Translations under genes and position numbers: made by a program | Origin: LBZV01 sp000993855 | GTDB lineage: Bacteria > Patescibacteriota > Microgenomatia > Curtissbacterales > GWA2-41-24 | Reading direction: 5' to 3' | Assembly: GCA_964492425.1 (NCBI GenBank) | Contig: CAZBKB010000010.1 | Location: forward strand, 1 to 35,142 | Length of the DNA stretch: 35,142 nt | Notes under the pieces: generated by a model | The model's database searches: none | What the model was told of the DNA's origin: nothing | Seen by the model: the letters and a program-made list of their open reading frames with translations, nothing else | Part shown: positions 1 through 5,902 of the stretch, one piece after another | Layout: each line of letters opens with the position of its first letter | Numbering within the stretch: position 1 is the stretch's first letter

Positions 1-834
1 GTTTCTATCGGAATCTCCTATAACAGGCTTCTTGCGAAACTTGCAAGCGAGCAAATTAAGCCGGACGGTTTATTTTGGATAACAGAAGACAATATATATA
101 AAGTTCTTGACAAAAGTAACCTTATGGATGTGTGCGGTATAGGCTGGGGTCTATATCACCATTTAGCGCAACTTGGTATCTATGATTTCCCAAAACTCAG
201 GTTTGTTTCACGCGAATTTTTACATGATAATTTCGGCCCGTTTTGGGGACCTTATCTTTGGGATATTTGTCGAGGAATTGACAGAACACCAGTCAATTCC
301 TTTAAGTTGATACCGGAGCAAAAAAGTGTGGGCAGAACATATACCGCACATAGGCTCTTGACAAAGAGGCACGAAATTTTCAAGGTTGCAAGGAATTTGT
401 GCGAAGAAGCTACTTTTAAGGCAAGGCGTATGGGCCTTGCCGGACGCTATGTAGCCTTTAGTTTGCGAGAAGGTCGTGGCGGCAAAATCTTTTGGGGACA
501 TAAAACATTAAAAACATATATTGACGACGGAAAAAAGTTGTTTGATGTGTGCCGACTAATTTCGGGAGATTGGGATATAAAAGAAGCAATTTTTTGCGGC
601 GTAACGTTGGGCATGCTGAGCAAAGCTGGCTGGCAACCAATTCCCATTTTTAGGAAGGACAGAAAATATGCACGCCTTGTCTCGTCTGTAGATACTGTTA
701 ATAAGCGCTTCGGTCACTATACGATTTTTCCGGGGCAACTTCTGGGGATGCCAATTGTAATGCCGGAAGTAACAGGATATTTTGGGGATAAAAAATTCAG
801 GTTGAACTTTTTGCGTAAAAGCCAAGACTTTTGA
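1..834 (+). CDS. Y-family DNA polymerase, 3' part (5' end outside window)
   Basis: Translesion DNA polymerase of the DinB/UmuC family; about 277 residues are visible and the N-terminal palm lies upstream of the window. The frame is open from base 1. It begins with the conserved thumb-proximal motif SIGISYNRLLAKLASEQ (the S.GI..N..LAKLAS signature). Next comes a helix-hairpin-helix around VCGIGWGLYHHLAQLGI, then a little-finger domain starting near KSVGRTYTAHRLLTK that matches the family's 'S.g.e.Tf' region. The product would insert nucleotides opposite damaged template. The catalytic DxD and SxDE motifs cannot be checked because they are off the window. The last 15 residues lie in the first copy of a 48-bp tandem duplication, and the TGA stop is inside that copy. 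Family assignment is firm; whether it is DinB, UmuC or ImuB type is open. Confidence 0.88.
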   Translation, partial: VSIGISYNRLLAKLASEQIKPDGLFWITEDNIYKVLDKSNLMDVCGIGWGLYHHLAQLGIYDFPKLRFVSREFLHDNFGPFWGPYLWDICRGIDRTPVNSFKLIPEQKSVGRTYTAHRLLTKRHEIFKVARNLCEEATFKARRMGLAGRYVAFSLREGRGGKIFWGHKTLKTYIDDGKKLFDVCRLISGDWDIKEAIFCGVTLGMLSKAGWQPIPIFRKDRKYARLVSSVDTVNKRFGHYTIFPGQLLGMPIVMPEVTGYFGDKKFRLNFLRKSQDF

Positions 835-887
835 CTAAAAAAATTCAGGTTGAACTTTTTGCGTAAAAGCCAAGACTTTTGACTAAA
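790..887. repeat. 48-bp tandem duplication spanning a stop codon
   Basis: Positions 790-837 and 838-885 are identical, and identity continues two bases further. The unit holds the last codons and the TGA stop of the polymerase gene plus 3 bp beyond it. It is 48 bp, so frame is kept, but the copied codons now sit after the stop and are untranslated. It may be a recent slippage duplication or an assembly artefact. Confidence 0.9.
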
Positions 888-933
888 CTAGACTACTTAA
901 ACTGCATCATTTGAGTGGAAAGGTTTGTGAAAA

Positions 934-944
934 TGTGGTATAAT
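934..944 (+). promoter_or_regulatory. extended -10 promoter, TGTGGTATAAT
   Basis: Consensus TATAAT preceded by TGTGG. It ends 13 nt before the ATG at 958, giving a predicted leader of only about 7 nt. The same 11-mer, with one variable base, occurs at 4175 and 24690. No convincing -35 at normal spacing. Confidence 0.55.
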
Positions 945-957
945 TGACCTATAATAA

Positions 958-1215
958 ATGGTTTCGCCTGAACGGGTCGATGTTTTTGAAGGAGATGGGA
1001 GAAGAAAAAACGGCAGTGCATTCTTAAGCGAAATTTTTCCTGCCCCAGATATTACGCTGAGAACACAAGAAGAAATAGAACATATACAACGAATGATCCA
1101 AATAAAAAAAGCTCGTCTTGGCACTCATTCCGATGTTGAAGGTCTGGAAGACCTTCAAAGATATATGAAAAGGTGCGGTTTAGCAACAGAAACTTCTAAA
1201 TCATGTAGAGCGTGA
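958..1215 (+). CDS. small hypothetical protein (85 aa)
   Basis: I do not recognise a family. The product is hydrophilic with no signal or membrane segment. Its C-terminal half (residues about 35-75) is predicted helical and charged, around EEIEHIQRMIQIKKARLG and EGLEDLQRYMKRCG. The ATG at 958 lies 13 nt after a good extended -10 box, and no Shine-Dalgarno is visible, which fits the leaderless pattern of this genome. It sits just downstream of a Y-family polymerase but has its own promoter, so a DNA-damage link is only a guess. The 61 bp to the convergent gene at 1277 show no terminator. Coding status is likely but not proven. Confidence 0.5.
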   Translation: MVSPERVDVFEGDGRRKNGSAFLSEIFPAPDITLRTQEEIEHIQRMIQIKKARLGTHSDVEGLEDLQRYMKRCGLATETSKSCRA

Positions 1216-1276
1216 CGCTAAACACAATGGACGCCCAGCGGCAACAATTATTTCTTTTCCTGCCTAGTTTAGAATT

Positions 1277-2233
1277 TTATTCGGTAAAAACCTGGGTAAA
1301 CATTTTGCCATATACTCCCCCATCTATAGCACCAATTCCGATTTTGCCAAATGCCGGATCCAAAATATTTCTTCTGTGGCCTTCGCTATTTATGAGTCCA
1401 GAGTAAGCACGTTCAACATTAGGTGCCAAAGCGAGATTTTCGCCTGCGTAAGTATAGCTTATTCCGGCTTGCTCCAATCGGTCGCCGACATCCGCCCCCT
1501 GTGCTGAGTAATGAGAAAAATAGCCTTGTTTAAACATATCGCTTGAGTGCTCACGCCCTACTTTCGCCAAGCTATCGTTCCAAATTAACGGTTTTGCACC
1601 TGCTTGCTTCCTTTGCGCATTAACAAGCTCGAGCATTTTCCATTCGCTTTCATAGTCTATTTTTATATTTTGCTGCGTAAACTTAAGATCAACAGTACCT
1701 TTTTCTTCAGGCTTAACAGTTAAAAAGGTCAGAGTTTGCTTAGTTATCGGCCCAAAAATGCTATTGAAAGGTCTTTCTAGCACTATGGCTGTATCCACTA
1801 AGGGTGAAGCCGTTTTGGAATTGAATATATTCTGCTTTACCTTTGGGTTTATGGGCAAAGAAACTGCAAAAAGTAGCGCAAAAGCTAAAAATAATAAGGC
1901 GTTTATAATTGCAGGTACTATACCTAGATATTTATTTATTTTATGGGGATGTAATCGTGAAATAAACCTGGTAAATAGACTTGTCATCACACCAAAAAAT
2001 ATACTTTCTGCGATAATCCAAACCGTAAAAAAACCCATAGGATTTGCGATAATTTTAGGTATGTTTGTTGACTGTGTTAAAAGTTCAGATATAGGTGAAT
2101 AAAAAGCTAAAGCTGCAATGAGAGCGAAGAGGAATCCTAAGATATTAAAGGTTTGTAGTAAAAACCCTCTCTTTACCCCATTTATTGCAAATATGGCCAC
2201 CAAAAGAATAATTATTATATCAATCCAATTCAT
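1277..2233 (-). CDS. CvpA-like membrane domain fused to a CAP/SCP domain
   Basis: A 318-residue two-domain protein. Residues 1-150 carry four or five hydrophobic segments in the CvpA (colicin V production) pattern, starting MNWIDIIIILLVAIFAINGVKRGF. After a linker, residues about 190-318 form a CAP (cysteine-rich secretory/SCP-like) domain with the family signature residues: EHSSDMFKQGYFSH, AGENLALAPN, and INSEGHRRNIL with the final MFTQVF strand. The four CAP-tunnel residues (two His, two Glu) are all represented. The CAP domain should face outside the membrane. Bacterial CAP domains are linked to envelope remodelling or binding, and the substrate here is unknown. No clear Shine-Dalgarno precedes the start; a possible TTCGAA-17-TACATT promoter lies about 11 nt upstream. 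This fusion is known in several bacterial lineages. Confidence 0.85.
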   Translation of the reverse strand: MNWIDIIIILLVAIFAINGVKRGFLLQTFNILGFLFALIAALAFYSPISELLTQSTNIPKIIANPMGFFTVWIIAESIFFGVMTSLFTRFISRLHPHKINKYLGIVPAIINALLFLAFALLFAVSLPINPKVKQNIFNSKTASPLVDTAIVLERPFNSIFGPITKQTLTFLTVKPEEKGTVDLKFTQQNIKIDYESEWKMLELVNAQRKQAGAKPLIWNDSLAKVGREHSSDMFKQGYFSHYSAQGADVGDRLEQAGISYTYAGENLALAPNVERAYSGLINSEGHRRNILDPAFGKIGIGAIDGGVYGKMFTQVFTE

Positions 2234-2496
2234 TTTGATGGAGAAATGTACTCTCTCATGGGATTCTTTCGAATGTGATCAGGCTAAACTTCCCTGTAAC
2301 CAATTGCTCCTTTTTGAAATGCTGGGCACAGGGATTGGAATGGAACACCCTCTGCTCCGATATGTTGAGAGTCTACCATACTTTCAGAGATTTACAGATT
2401 CAATCTTTTGTTTAACTCTATCATTGCCTTTCATAAAGCACAAAATCTATCAAAATATAAGTTTTAATACAAACTACGGGGCCTTACAGAATTAAA

Positions 2497-3123
2497 TCAA
2501 TCTGTTCTGGGATTTATTTTGTCCCACACGAAGTAACTAGTTTTATCCTGTTGGACTTCTATGTAACCCTCCGGTTTAAACTGGTCGTTGTCTATTTTTA
2601 CTTCGTAAATGAAAGCATTGTAATCCGAAACCAAGCCAGAGTAACTCTCACTTGGCTGTCGCACATGGTATTCACCTCTTTTATTAATGTTTTCAACAGT
2701 TATACCTAACTCTTCATCAAGAGCTCGATGCGCAGCCGTATCAGCGGATTCGTCTGGCTTTAATTTTTNNNNNNNNNNGGTTCTTGTCGCGTAAAGCGTC
2801 AGCCTGTTAAGCTTTAATTTTTCTGCGATTGATGTGCCTAAATTACGTCTGCGCTCTCTACCATCATTAAAGACTTGTCGATCTTCACGCAAACGATAGC
2901 TTTTTCCATTGTTGTCCGTGTAAGTAACGTCAACGCCGACTACCTTAAATTTTCTAAGGAGAGCATCATCCTTAGATTCCAGTAAGGTTTCACCCGATTT
3001 TATTTCCTCAAGTAAGTGAGCATAGGTCTTTTGTGCTCCATGCCCCCACTTATCGAAATCAATACCATGCTTGCGAAGCTGTACTTCTAATTCTTCGTCT
3101 GTTAACTCTTCGTTTTGTGACAT
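2497..3123 (-). CDS. Nudix-like hydrolase, interrupted by an assembly gap
   Basis: The N-terminal part (KWGHGAQKTYAHLLEEI, then DVTYTDNNGKSYRLREDR) matches a Nudix-related family whose members share this pre-domain. The C-terminal part has a Nudix-box-like helix ESADTAAHRALDEELGI. Against the consensus GX5EX7REUXEEXGU the first E, the R and the EE pair are kept, but the RE glutamate is Ala, so hydrolase activity is uncertain. Ten Ns (2769-2778) fall just before the box. The 208-residue reading includes about 18 codons that are probably an assembly artefact: joining the two copies of a 12-bp flanking repeat gives SIAEKLKPDESADTAAHRAL, which fits the family much better. The start codon is only 10 nt after the 3' end of tRNA-Lys, with no Shine-Dalgarno, so the mRNA 5' end may be made by tRNA processing. 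Confidence 0.7.
   Translation of the reverse strand: MSQNEELTDEELEVQLRKHGIDFDKWGHGAQKTYAHLLEEIKSGETLLESKDDALLRKFKVVGVDVTYTDNNGKSYRLREDRQVFNDGRERRRNLGTSIAEKLKLNRLTLYATRTXXXXKLKPDESADTAAHRALDEELGITVENINKRGEYHVRQPSESYSGLVSDYNAFIYEVKIDNDQFKPEGYIEVQQDKTSYFVWDKINPRTD
2769..2778. other. assembly gap (10 N)
   Basis: A run of ten Ns inside the Nudix-like gene, flanked by a 12-bp direct repeat (2757-2768 and 2811-2822). It marks a scaffold join of unknown true length, possibly negative. Confidence 0.99.
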
Positions 3124-3133
3124 GACAATTTTG

Positions 3134-3207
3134 TGGGGGCACAGGGACTCGAACCCTGAACCAACCGCTTAAAAGGCGGTTGCTCTACCAAGTTGAGCTA
3201 TACCCCC
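3134..3207 (-). tRNA. tRNA-Lys (UUU)
   Basis: Full cloverleaf on the minus strand: acceptor GGGGGTA/TGCCCCC, D stem GCTC/GAGC, anticodon arm ACCGC-CTTTTAA-GCGGT with anticodon TTT, and T arm CAGGG-TTCGAGT-CCCTG. The discriminator is A and CCA is not encoded. A Nudix-like gene starts 10 nt downstream on the same strand. A CATAAT -10-like box lies about 6 bp upstream of the 5' end. Confidence 0.97.
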
Positions 3208-3298
3208 AAATTCATTATGTACACATTTCAAAAACTAGCTGCAAGCGTCAAAGTCCATTGTTCTGCAAATCAGCATGTCTGGCATTAAACCAGGGTGC

Positions 3299-3327
3299 TT
3301 GACGGAATTAGTTAGAGGTAAATTATA
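3299..3327 (+). promoter_or_regulatory. probable promoter TTGACG-17-ATTATA
   Basis: A -35-like TTGACG and a -10-like ATTATA (overlapping TATATAAAAT) with 17-bp spacing, about 120 bp before the CmpX-like gene. Unlike most genes here, this one would have a long leader and uses a strong Shine-Dalgarno. Confidence 0.45.
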
Positions 3328-3453
3328 TAAAATCTAGCTGTTTTGTTCAATGGAATTTGATTTATTTTCACAATTTACTTTTAATAGAGTTAGTAATGAT
3401 TTATTGAGGCATCCAAGTAATGTGTATTGTGGATAAAAAGGAGGTGAAAACAA

Positions 3454-4125
3454 ATGATACTTGAGGATTTGTCTGTTGCTGTTTCTTCCGTTGTTTTAAA
3501 TTCGATCGCTACTTTTGTAAATTTTATACCTGCTCTGGTCGGCGGACTGATCGTTCTTATCATCGGCCTGGTTGTTTCTGTCATAGTATACAGGGCAGTA
3601 TTTGGAGTCTTAAAAGTCATACAGCTTGAAAAGTTTCTAGCAAAGTACGGGATAGTAGAGATTGAGGGACGCGACGTTGAATGGAGTGAAATTTTGGCAG
3701 AGCTTGCTCGCTGGACCGTTATTATTGTATTTTTGGTTCCAACCTTATCTGCCTGGAAACTGGGTGCGGTAAACACTGTTTTGAATAGAGTAATCCTTTA
3801 TATCCCAAATGTGATTGTCGCCGTAATTTTGGCCATGGTCGGCTTGGTAATTGCCAGACTTGCGTATAGGATCGCACACGGTGCAAGCAATAACTTGGGC
3901 AAAGGCATGGCACATACCATAGGTCTTATTGCACAATGGTCTGTCATGATATTCGTTGGCTTTTTAGTTCTGCACCAGCTCGGTGTTGCCCAGGAAATGC
4001 TGAGGATACTGTTTGGTGGAATAGTTGCTATGTTTGCTCTGGCCGGTGGTCTTGCTTTTGGATTTGGAGGCCAAGATACTGCTAAGCAGATAACTGAGTC
4101 TATTTGGTCTAAGTTTAAAAAGTAG
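3454..4125 (+). CDS. CmpX/MscS-related membrane protein with conserved TM helices
   Basis: A 223-residue integral membrane protein with about five hydrophobic segments. It matches the conserved TM-helix repeat of CmpX-type proteins related to small-conductance mechanosensitive channels. Two similar segments, NFIPALVGGLIVLIIGLVV near residue 25 and NVIVAVILAMVGLVIARLAY near 115, show the internal repeat. The C-terminus AGGLAFGFGGQDTAKQITE resembles the Gly/Ala-rich pore-lining helix of MscS, but the following beta domain of true MscS channels is absent. A very strong Shine-Dalgarno (AAAGGAGGTGA) fixes the start. A role in osmotic or membrane-tension sensing is plausible but inferred from the family. 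It is monocistronic, with no clear terminator after it. Confidence 0.8.
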   Translation: MILEDLSVAVSSVVLNSIATFVNFIPALVGGLIVLIIGLVVSVIVYRAVFGVLKVIQLEKFLAKYGIVEIEGRDVEWSEILAELARWTVIIVFLVPTLSAWKLGAVNTVLNRVILYIPNVIVAVILAMVGLVIARLAYRIAHGASNNLGKGMAHTIGLIAQWSVMIFVGFLVLHQLGVAQEMLRILFGGIVAMFALAGGLAFGFGGQDTAKQITESIWSKFKK

Positions 4126-4174
4126 TAATAGGGGCAAGAGTTACAATACCCATCCTAGGGATCAGATGTAGTTT

Positions 4175-4185
4175 TGTGGTAAAAT
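4175..4185 (+). promoter_or_regulatory. extended -10 promoter, TGTGGTAAAAT
   Basis: The same 11-mer family as at 934 and 24690. It lies about 70 bp upstream of the tRNA-Glu-like relic and could drive that relic, the GIY-YIG gene and tRNA-Glu as one unit. Confidence 0.45.
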
Positions 4186-4254
4186 TCGCTAGCTAAATTG
4201 TGTTTTGGGACCCTTAGTCAATTTTAAAAAATTACGCAGGGCCGAATGTAGTGA

Positions 4255-4328
4255 GGACCTATCGTCTATCGGTTAGGACGACACCCCTTTCCACATAAAG
4301 TGGACGCTCTTTATGGGGGCAAGGTCTA
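4255..4328 (+). pseudogene. tRNA-Glu-like relic
   Basis: The first 26 nt are a good tRNA-Glu 5' half: acceptor GGACCTA, TC, D stem GTCT/GGAC with loop ATCGGTTA. The last 8 nt (AAGGTCTA) can pair with six of seven acceptor bases, closing a 74-nt unit of normal tRNA length. Between them the anticodon and T arms are scrambled. A CCCCTTTC stretch recalls the UUC anticodon loop, but there is no TTCGANT T loop; instead there is a CATAAAG/CTTTATG inverted repeat. It lies 6 nt before a GIY-YIG gene and shares 16 of 18 D-arm positions with the intact tRNA-Glu at 4574. Probably a decayed or recombined tRNA-Glu, not a working tRNA. Confidence 0.6.
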
Positions 4329-4334
4329 GATTAA

Positions 4335-4595
4335 ATGTGGTATTTATATGTTTTAAAAAGCAATATATTTGAAAGAAAATATATAGGTATCACTGGTAAT
4401 ATTAATGCAAGGCTTAGTAAGCATAATTCGGGAAGCGTTTGGTCAACAAAAGCTTATAGACCGTGGACATTGGCATATACCGAAGAGTTTGATACAAAAA
4501 CGGGTGCACGATTAAGAGAATTAGCACTTAAGAAAAGCGGGAATAAAAGAACTGAAGTATTTAAAAAGATTGAGGCGCGTTCGTCTAGGGGTTAG
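4335..4595 (+). CDS. small GIY-YIG endonuclease (YhbQ/UvrC-N type)
   Basis: A stand-alone GIY-YIG nuclease domain of 86 residues. The family residues are visible in order: YLY (3-5) and YIG (16-18), Arg26 in NARLSKHN, the STKAYRPW segment (37-44), and the RE pair at 61-62 in GARLRELALKK. Such domains nick or cut DNA through the Tyr/Arg/Glu active site; the target is unknown. The gene lies between a tRNA-Glu-like relic (ending 6 nt before the ATG) and an intact tRNA-Glu whose first 22 nt it overlaps. Its last seven codons (EARSSRG) and its TAG stop are read from tRNA sequence, which suggests that the gene arrived at, or recombined with, a tRNA-Glu locus. There is no Shine-Dalgarno, so it may be expressed from a processed tRNA-like transcript. 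Confidence 0.85.
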   Translation: MWYLYVLKSNIFERKYIGITGNINARLSKHNSGSVWSTKAYRPWTLAYTEEFDTKTGARLRELALKKSGNKRTEVFKKIEARSSRG

Positions 4596-4645
4596 GACAC
4601 AGCTCTTTCAAGGCTGTAACACGGGTTCGATTCCCGTACGCGCTA
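4574..4645 (+). tRNA. tRNA-Glu (UUC)
   Basis: Complete cloverleaf: acceptor GGCGCGT/ACGCGCT with a terminal G-U, D arm GTCT-AGGGGTTA-GGAC, anticodon arm CAGCT-CTTTCAA-GGCTG with anticodon TTC, T arm ACGGG-TTCGATT-CCCGT, discriminator A, no encoded CCA. Its 5' 22 nt overlap the 3' end of the GIY-YIG gene. Confidence 0.97.
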
Positions 4646-4680
4646 CTCCAAATCATGCAATAACTGTAGATACTGCTCTA

Positions 4681-4689
4681 TGTTAAAAT
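4681..4689 (+). promoter_or_regulatory. extended -10 TGTTAAAAT before the toxin-like gene
   Basis: TGnTAAAAT ending 15 nt before the ATG at 4705. No Shine-Dalgarno intervenes, so a short leader of about 8 nt is predicted. Confidence 0.5.
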
Positions 4690-4704
4690 CTTCCCATTAC
4701 ATTA

Positions 4705-5016
4705 ATGATCTACAAAAGCATAATTGGAAAGGAAATTGAATTAACTGACGAAAGACGACAACATATTATATCCAGACACCCTGACGTTGCTACTCATTTT
4801 ACTAAAGCGTCAACAACGCTTGTTGAGCCAGACGAAATTCGAATAGATAAAGAGGACAAAAATGTATTGTTATTTTACAAGTATTTTAGTAAAATAGGTT
4901 CAGGAAAATATCTTGTAGTTGCAGTTAAATTTAATAAAAGAAATTTTCTTTTGACTCTATATTCAACGCACAGAATCAGGACAGGAGAAAAATATGAAAT
5001 CAAACAAGCTTCTTAA
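4705..5016 (+). CDS. PBECR-like putative toxin (103 aa)
   Basis: Resembles the small PBECR/BECR-fold proteins (barnase-EndoU-colicin E5/D-RelE superfamily) that occur with DUF2283 proteins. Diagnostic stretches are ELTDERRQHIISRHPDV, VEPDEIR, a beta strand with LFYKYF, then GKYLVVAVKF and LLTLYSTHRI. The pattern is one N-terminal helix with a His-rich RxxHIxxRHP motif followed by antiparallel strands. If the family assignment holds it would be an RNase-type toxin; the catalytic role of the His/Arg residues is inference. It overlaps the next gene by 23 nt, a translationally coupled layout typical of toxin-antitoxin pairs. It has its own TGTTAAAAT promoter box. Confidence 0.6.
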   Translation: MIYKSIIGKEIELTDERRQHIISRHPDVATHFTKASTTLVEPDEIRIDKEDKNVLLFYKYFSKIGSGKYLVVAVKFNKRNFLLTLYSTHRIRTGEKYEIKQAS

Positions 5017-5233
5017 TTATTATTACGACCAAGAAGCTGATGTTCTTTATATGTCCAAGGGGGAGCCGTCGAAAAGTGACGACTCTGATGAGATATCAGA
5101 TGGGGTGATTGCTCGATACAATCCAAAAACCAGAGAAATTAGAGGTCTAACTATCCTAAACTTTGCAAAGAAGTCAAAAGAAAAATCCAGAACTGTCAAA
5201 TTGCCTTTCGAAATAGGCTTTTCAATCGCATAA
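4994..5233 (+). CDS. DUF2283 family protein, putative antitoxin (79 aa)
   Basis: Matches DUF2283: an opening YYYDQEADVLYMSKGEPSKS corresponds to the family's 'Y....D.LYI.l', followed by DEISDGVIARYNPKTREIRGLTILNF. DUF2283 genes are often next to small toxin-like genes and are predicted antitoxins, but their biochemistry is poorly known. The C-terminus adds a basic stretch KKSKEKSRTVKLP. The start lies inside the 3' end of the toxin-like gene (23-nt overlap) after AGGAGAAAAAT, which provides an internal Shine-Dalgarno. The last 12 nt overlap the convergent gene at 5222-5737. Confidence 0.75.
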   Translation: MKSNKLLNYYYDQEADVLYMSKGEPSKSDDSDEISDGVIARYNPKTREIRGLTILNFAKKSKEKSRTVKLPFEIGFSIA

Positions 5234-5737
5234 TAGTTCAGCATTGCAAAATAATATTCTTTCAAAATCTCCAACTTCCCTAATCAAAAAAACTAATGGT
5301 CTTTCAAGCACTGTTTTAAACCTTGACGCAGAATAAGCAACGGGAGCACTTTCGGCTGGAATTATTCCTTCTGGCCTACCAAATTCGTTGTATACATGCA
5401 GTGTGCCTGTTGAATAATCTTTGATAATCACTGCCTTATTTTCTCGATCTGCAAGTTCCTCGTGAGGGTAAGAGTTTCCAATTCTGACCACCCTAAATCC
5501 TACTCTTCGTTCTTTTAATTCTTTATAAATATCTGTAAGGTCTTGGGCATCGAAATCTTCAAGTACTCTCTTTGCTTCTTCGGGCCGAAACAAAAATGTA
5601 CATGTTTCAAGATCAATCCCAACATAGGCATTGCTCATTTGACGTATAAAGCTTATTAATTCTTCTGCCGAAAGGCCAGTTATGTCTATGGCAATTATTT
5701 GCGCTTGAAATGTTCCCGCCTCAATTCCTTTTGGCAT
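5222..5737 (-). CDS. hypothetical protein (171 aa)
   Basis: I do not recognise a family. The protein is soluble, acidic and compositionally normal, with no signal peptide. Residues 15-75 look like a beta-alpha unit (AQIIAIDITGLSAEELISFI, then ETCTFLFRPEEAKRVLEDF), and the C-terminal part has beta-rich stretches (KAVIIKDYSTGTLHVYNEFG). Its promoter is the best formed in the window: TTGACA, 17 bp, TATATT, then 8 nt to the ATG, so the mRNA should be leaderless. It is divergent from the ORFan at 5903 and convergent with the DUF2283 gene. No function is proposed. Confidence 0.7.
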   Translation of the reverse strand: MPKGIEAGTFQAQIIAIDITGLSAEELISFIRQMSNAYVGIDLETCTFLFRPEEAKRVLEDFDAQDLTDIYKELKERRVGFRVVRIGNSYPHEELADRENKAVIIKDYSTGTLHVYNEFGRPEGIIPAESAPVAYSASRFKTVLERPLVFLIREVGDFERILFCNAELLCD

Positions 5738-5745
5738 TTTGTGTC

Positions 5746-5774
5746 AATATAGCCGCAAAGCAATATTGTGTCAA
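5746..5774 (-). promoter_or_regulatory. promoter TTGACA-17-TATATT with repeated TTGACACAA
   Basis: Reading the minus strand, the -35 is consensus and the -10 is TATATT; the ATG at 5737 follows 8 nt later. TTGACACAA occurs twice, once overlapping the -35 and once just after the -10, so it could also be a pair of operator half-sites flanking the polymerase. Confidence 0.7.
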
Positions 5775-5825
5775 ATCGTCTTTGGAGTTTCGGTTAAGGA
5801 TTTGGGTCAGGAGTCTTCAGGGATG

Positions 5826-5845
5826 GTGCAATGTAGTGCAACGTA
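5826..5845 (+). promoter_or_regulatory. tandem 10-bp repeat, possible operator
   Basis: Two abutting copies of GTGCAAYGTA (GTGCAATGTA then GTGCAACGTA), 10 bp apart and so on one helix face, ending 19 bp before the -35 of the gene at 5903. This is a typical position for an activator site; no regulator is identified. Confidence 0.4.
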
Positions 5846-5864
5846 AAAATATGTCAAGAAGATG

Positions 5865-5893
5865 TTGACATGATGGCCATTATTGGGTAGTAT
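5865..5893 (+). promoter_or_regulatory. promoter TTGACA-17-TAGTAT
   Basis: Consensus -35, 17-bp spacer and TAGTAT -10, with 9 nt to the ATG at 5903. A leaderless or near-leaderless mRNA is predicted. Confidence 0.7.
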
Positions 5894-5902
5894 ACAGCCT
5901 CA

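Noticed and set aside
2322..2390. Minus-strand tRNA-like stretch with TATGGTAGAC, a possible anticodon arm CTCTC-AACATAT-CGGAG and CCAATCCC resembling a T arm.
   Set aside because: No matching 5' acceptor half, U33 missing, and the T loop lacks TTCGA. Similarity is limited to short boxes; at most a very old relic.
2118..2495. Plus-strand 125-codon frame opposite the start of the CvpA-CAP gene.
   Set aside because: Its first third is antisense to a firm gene, the rest crosses the intergenic gap, and composition is not protein-like.
3350..3436. 28-codon frame (MEFDLFSQFTFNRVSNDLLR and eight more residues) in the leader of the CmpX-like gene.
   Set aside because: No ribosome site, no clean leaderless promoter distance, and the AT-rich sequence gives such frames by chance. 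Not called as a leader peptide.
4305..4320. Hairpin in the tRNA-Glu relic that could be a non-standard T arm (GCTC, 7-nt loop, GGGC).
   Set aside because: Loop TTTATGG lacks the conserved T-loop bases and the anticodon arm cannot form with U33, so a functional tRNA was not called.
4266..4600. Reading the two tRNA-Glu pieces as one tRNA split by a group I intron that encodes the GIY-YIG nuclease.
   Set aside because: The downstream tRNA folds completely by itself and its acceptor (ACGCGC) does not pair with the upstream GGACCTA; no intron core was seen.
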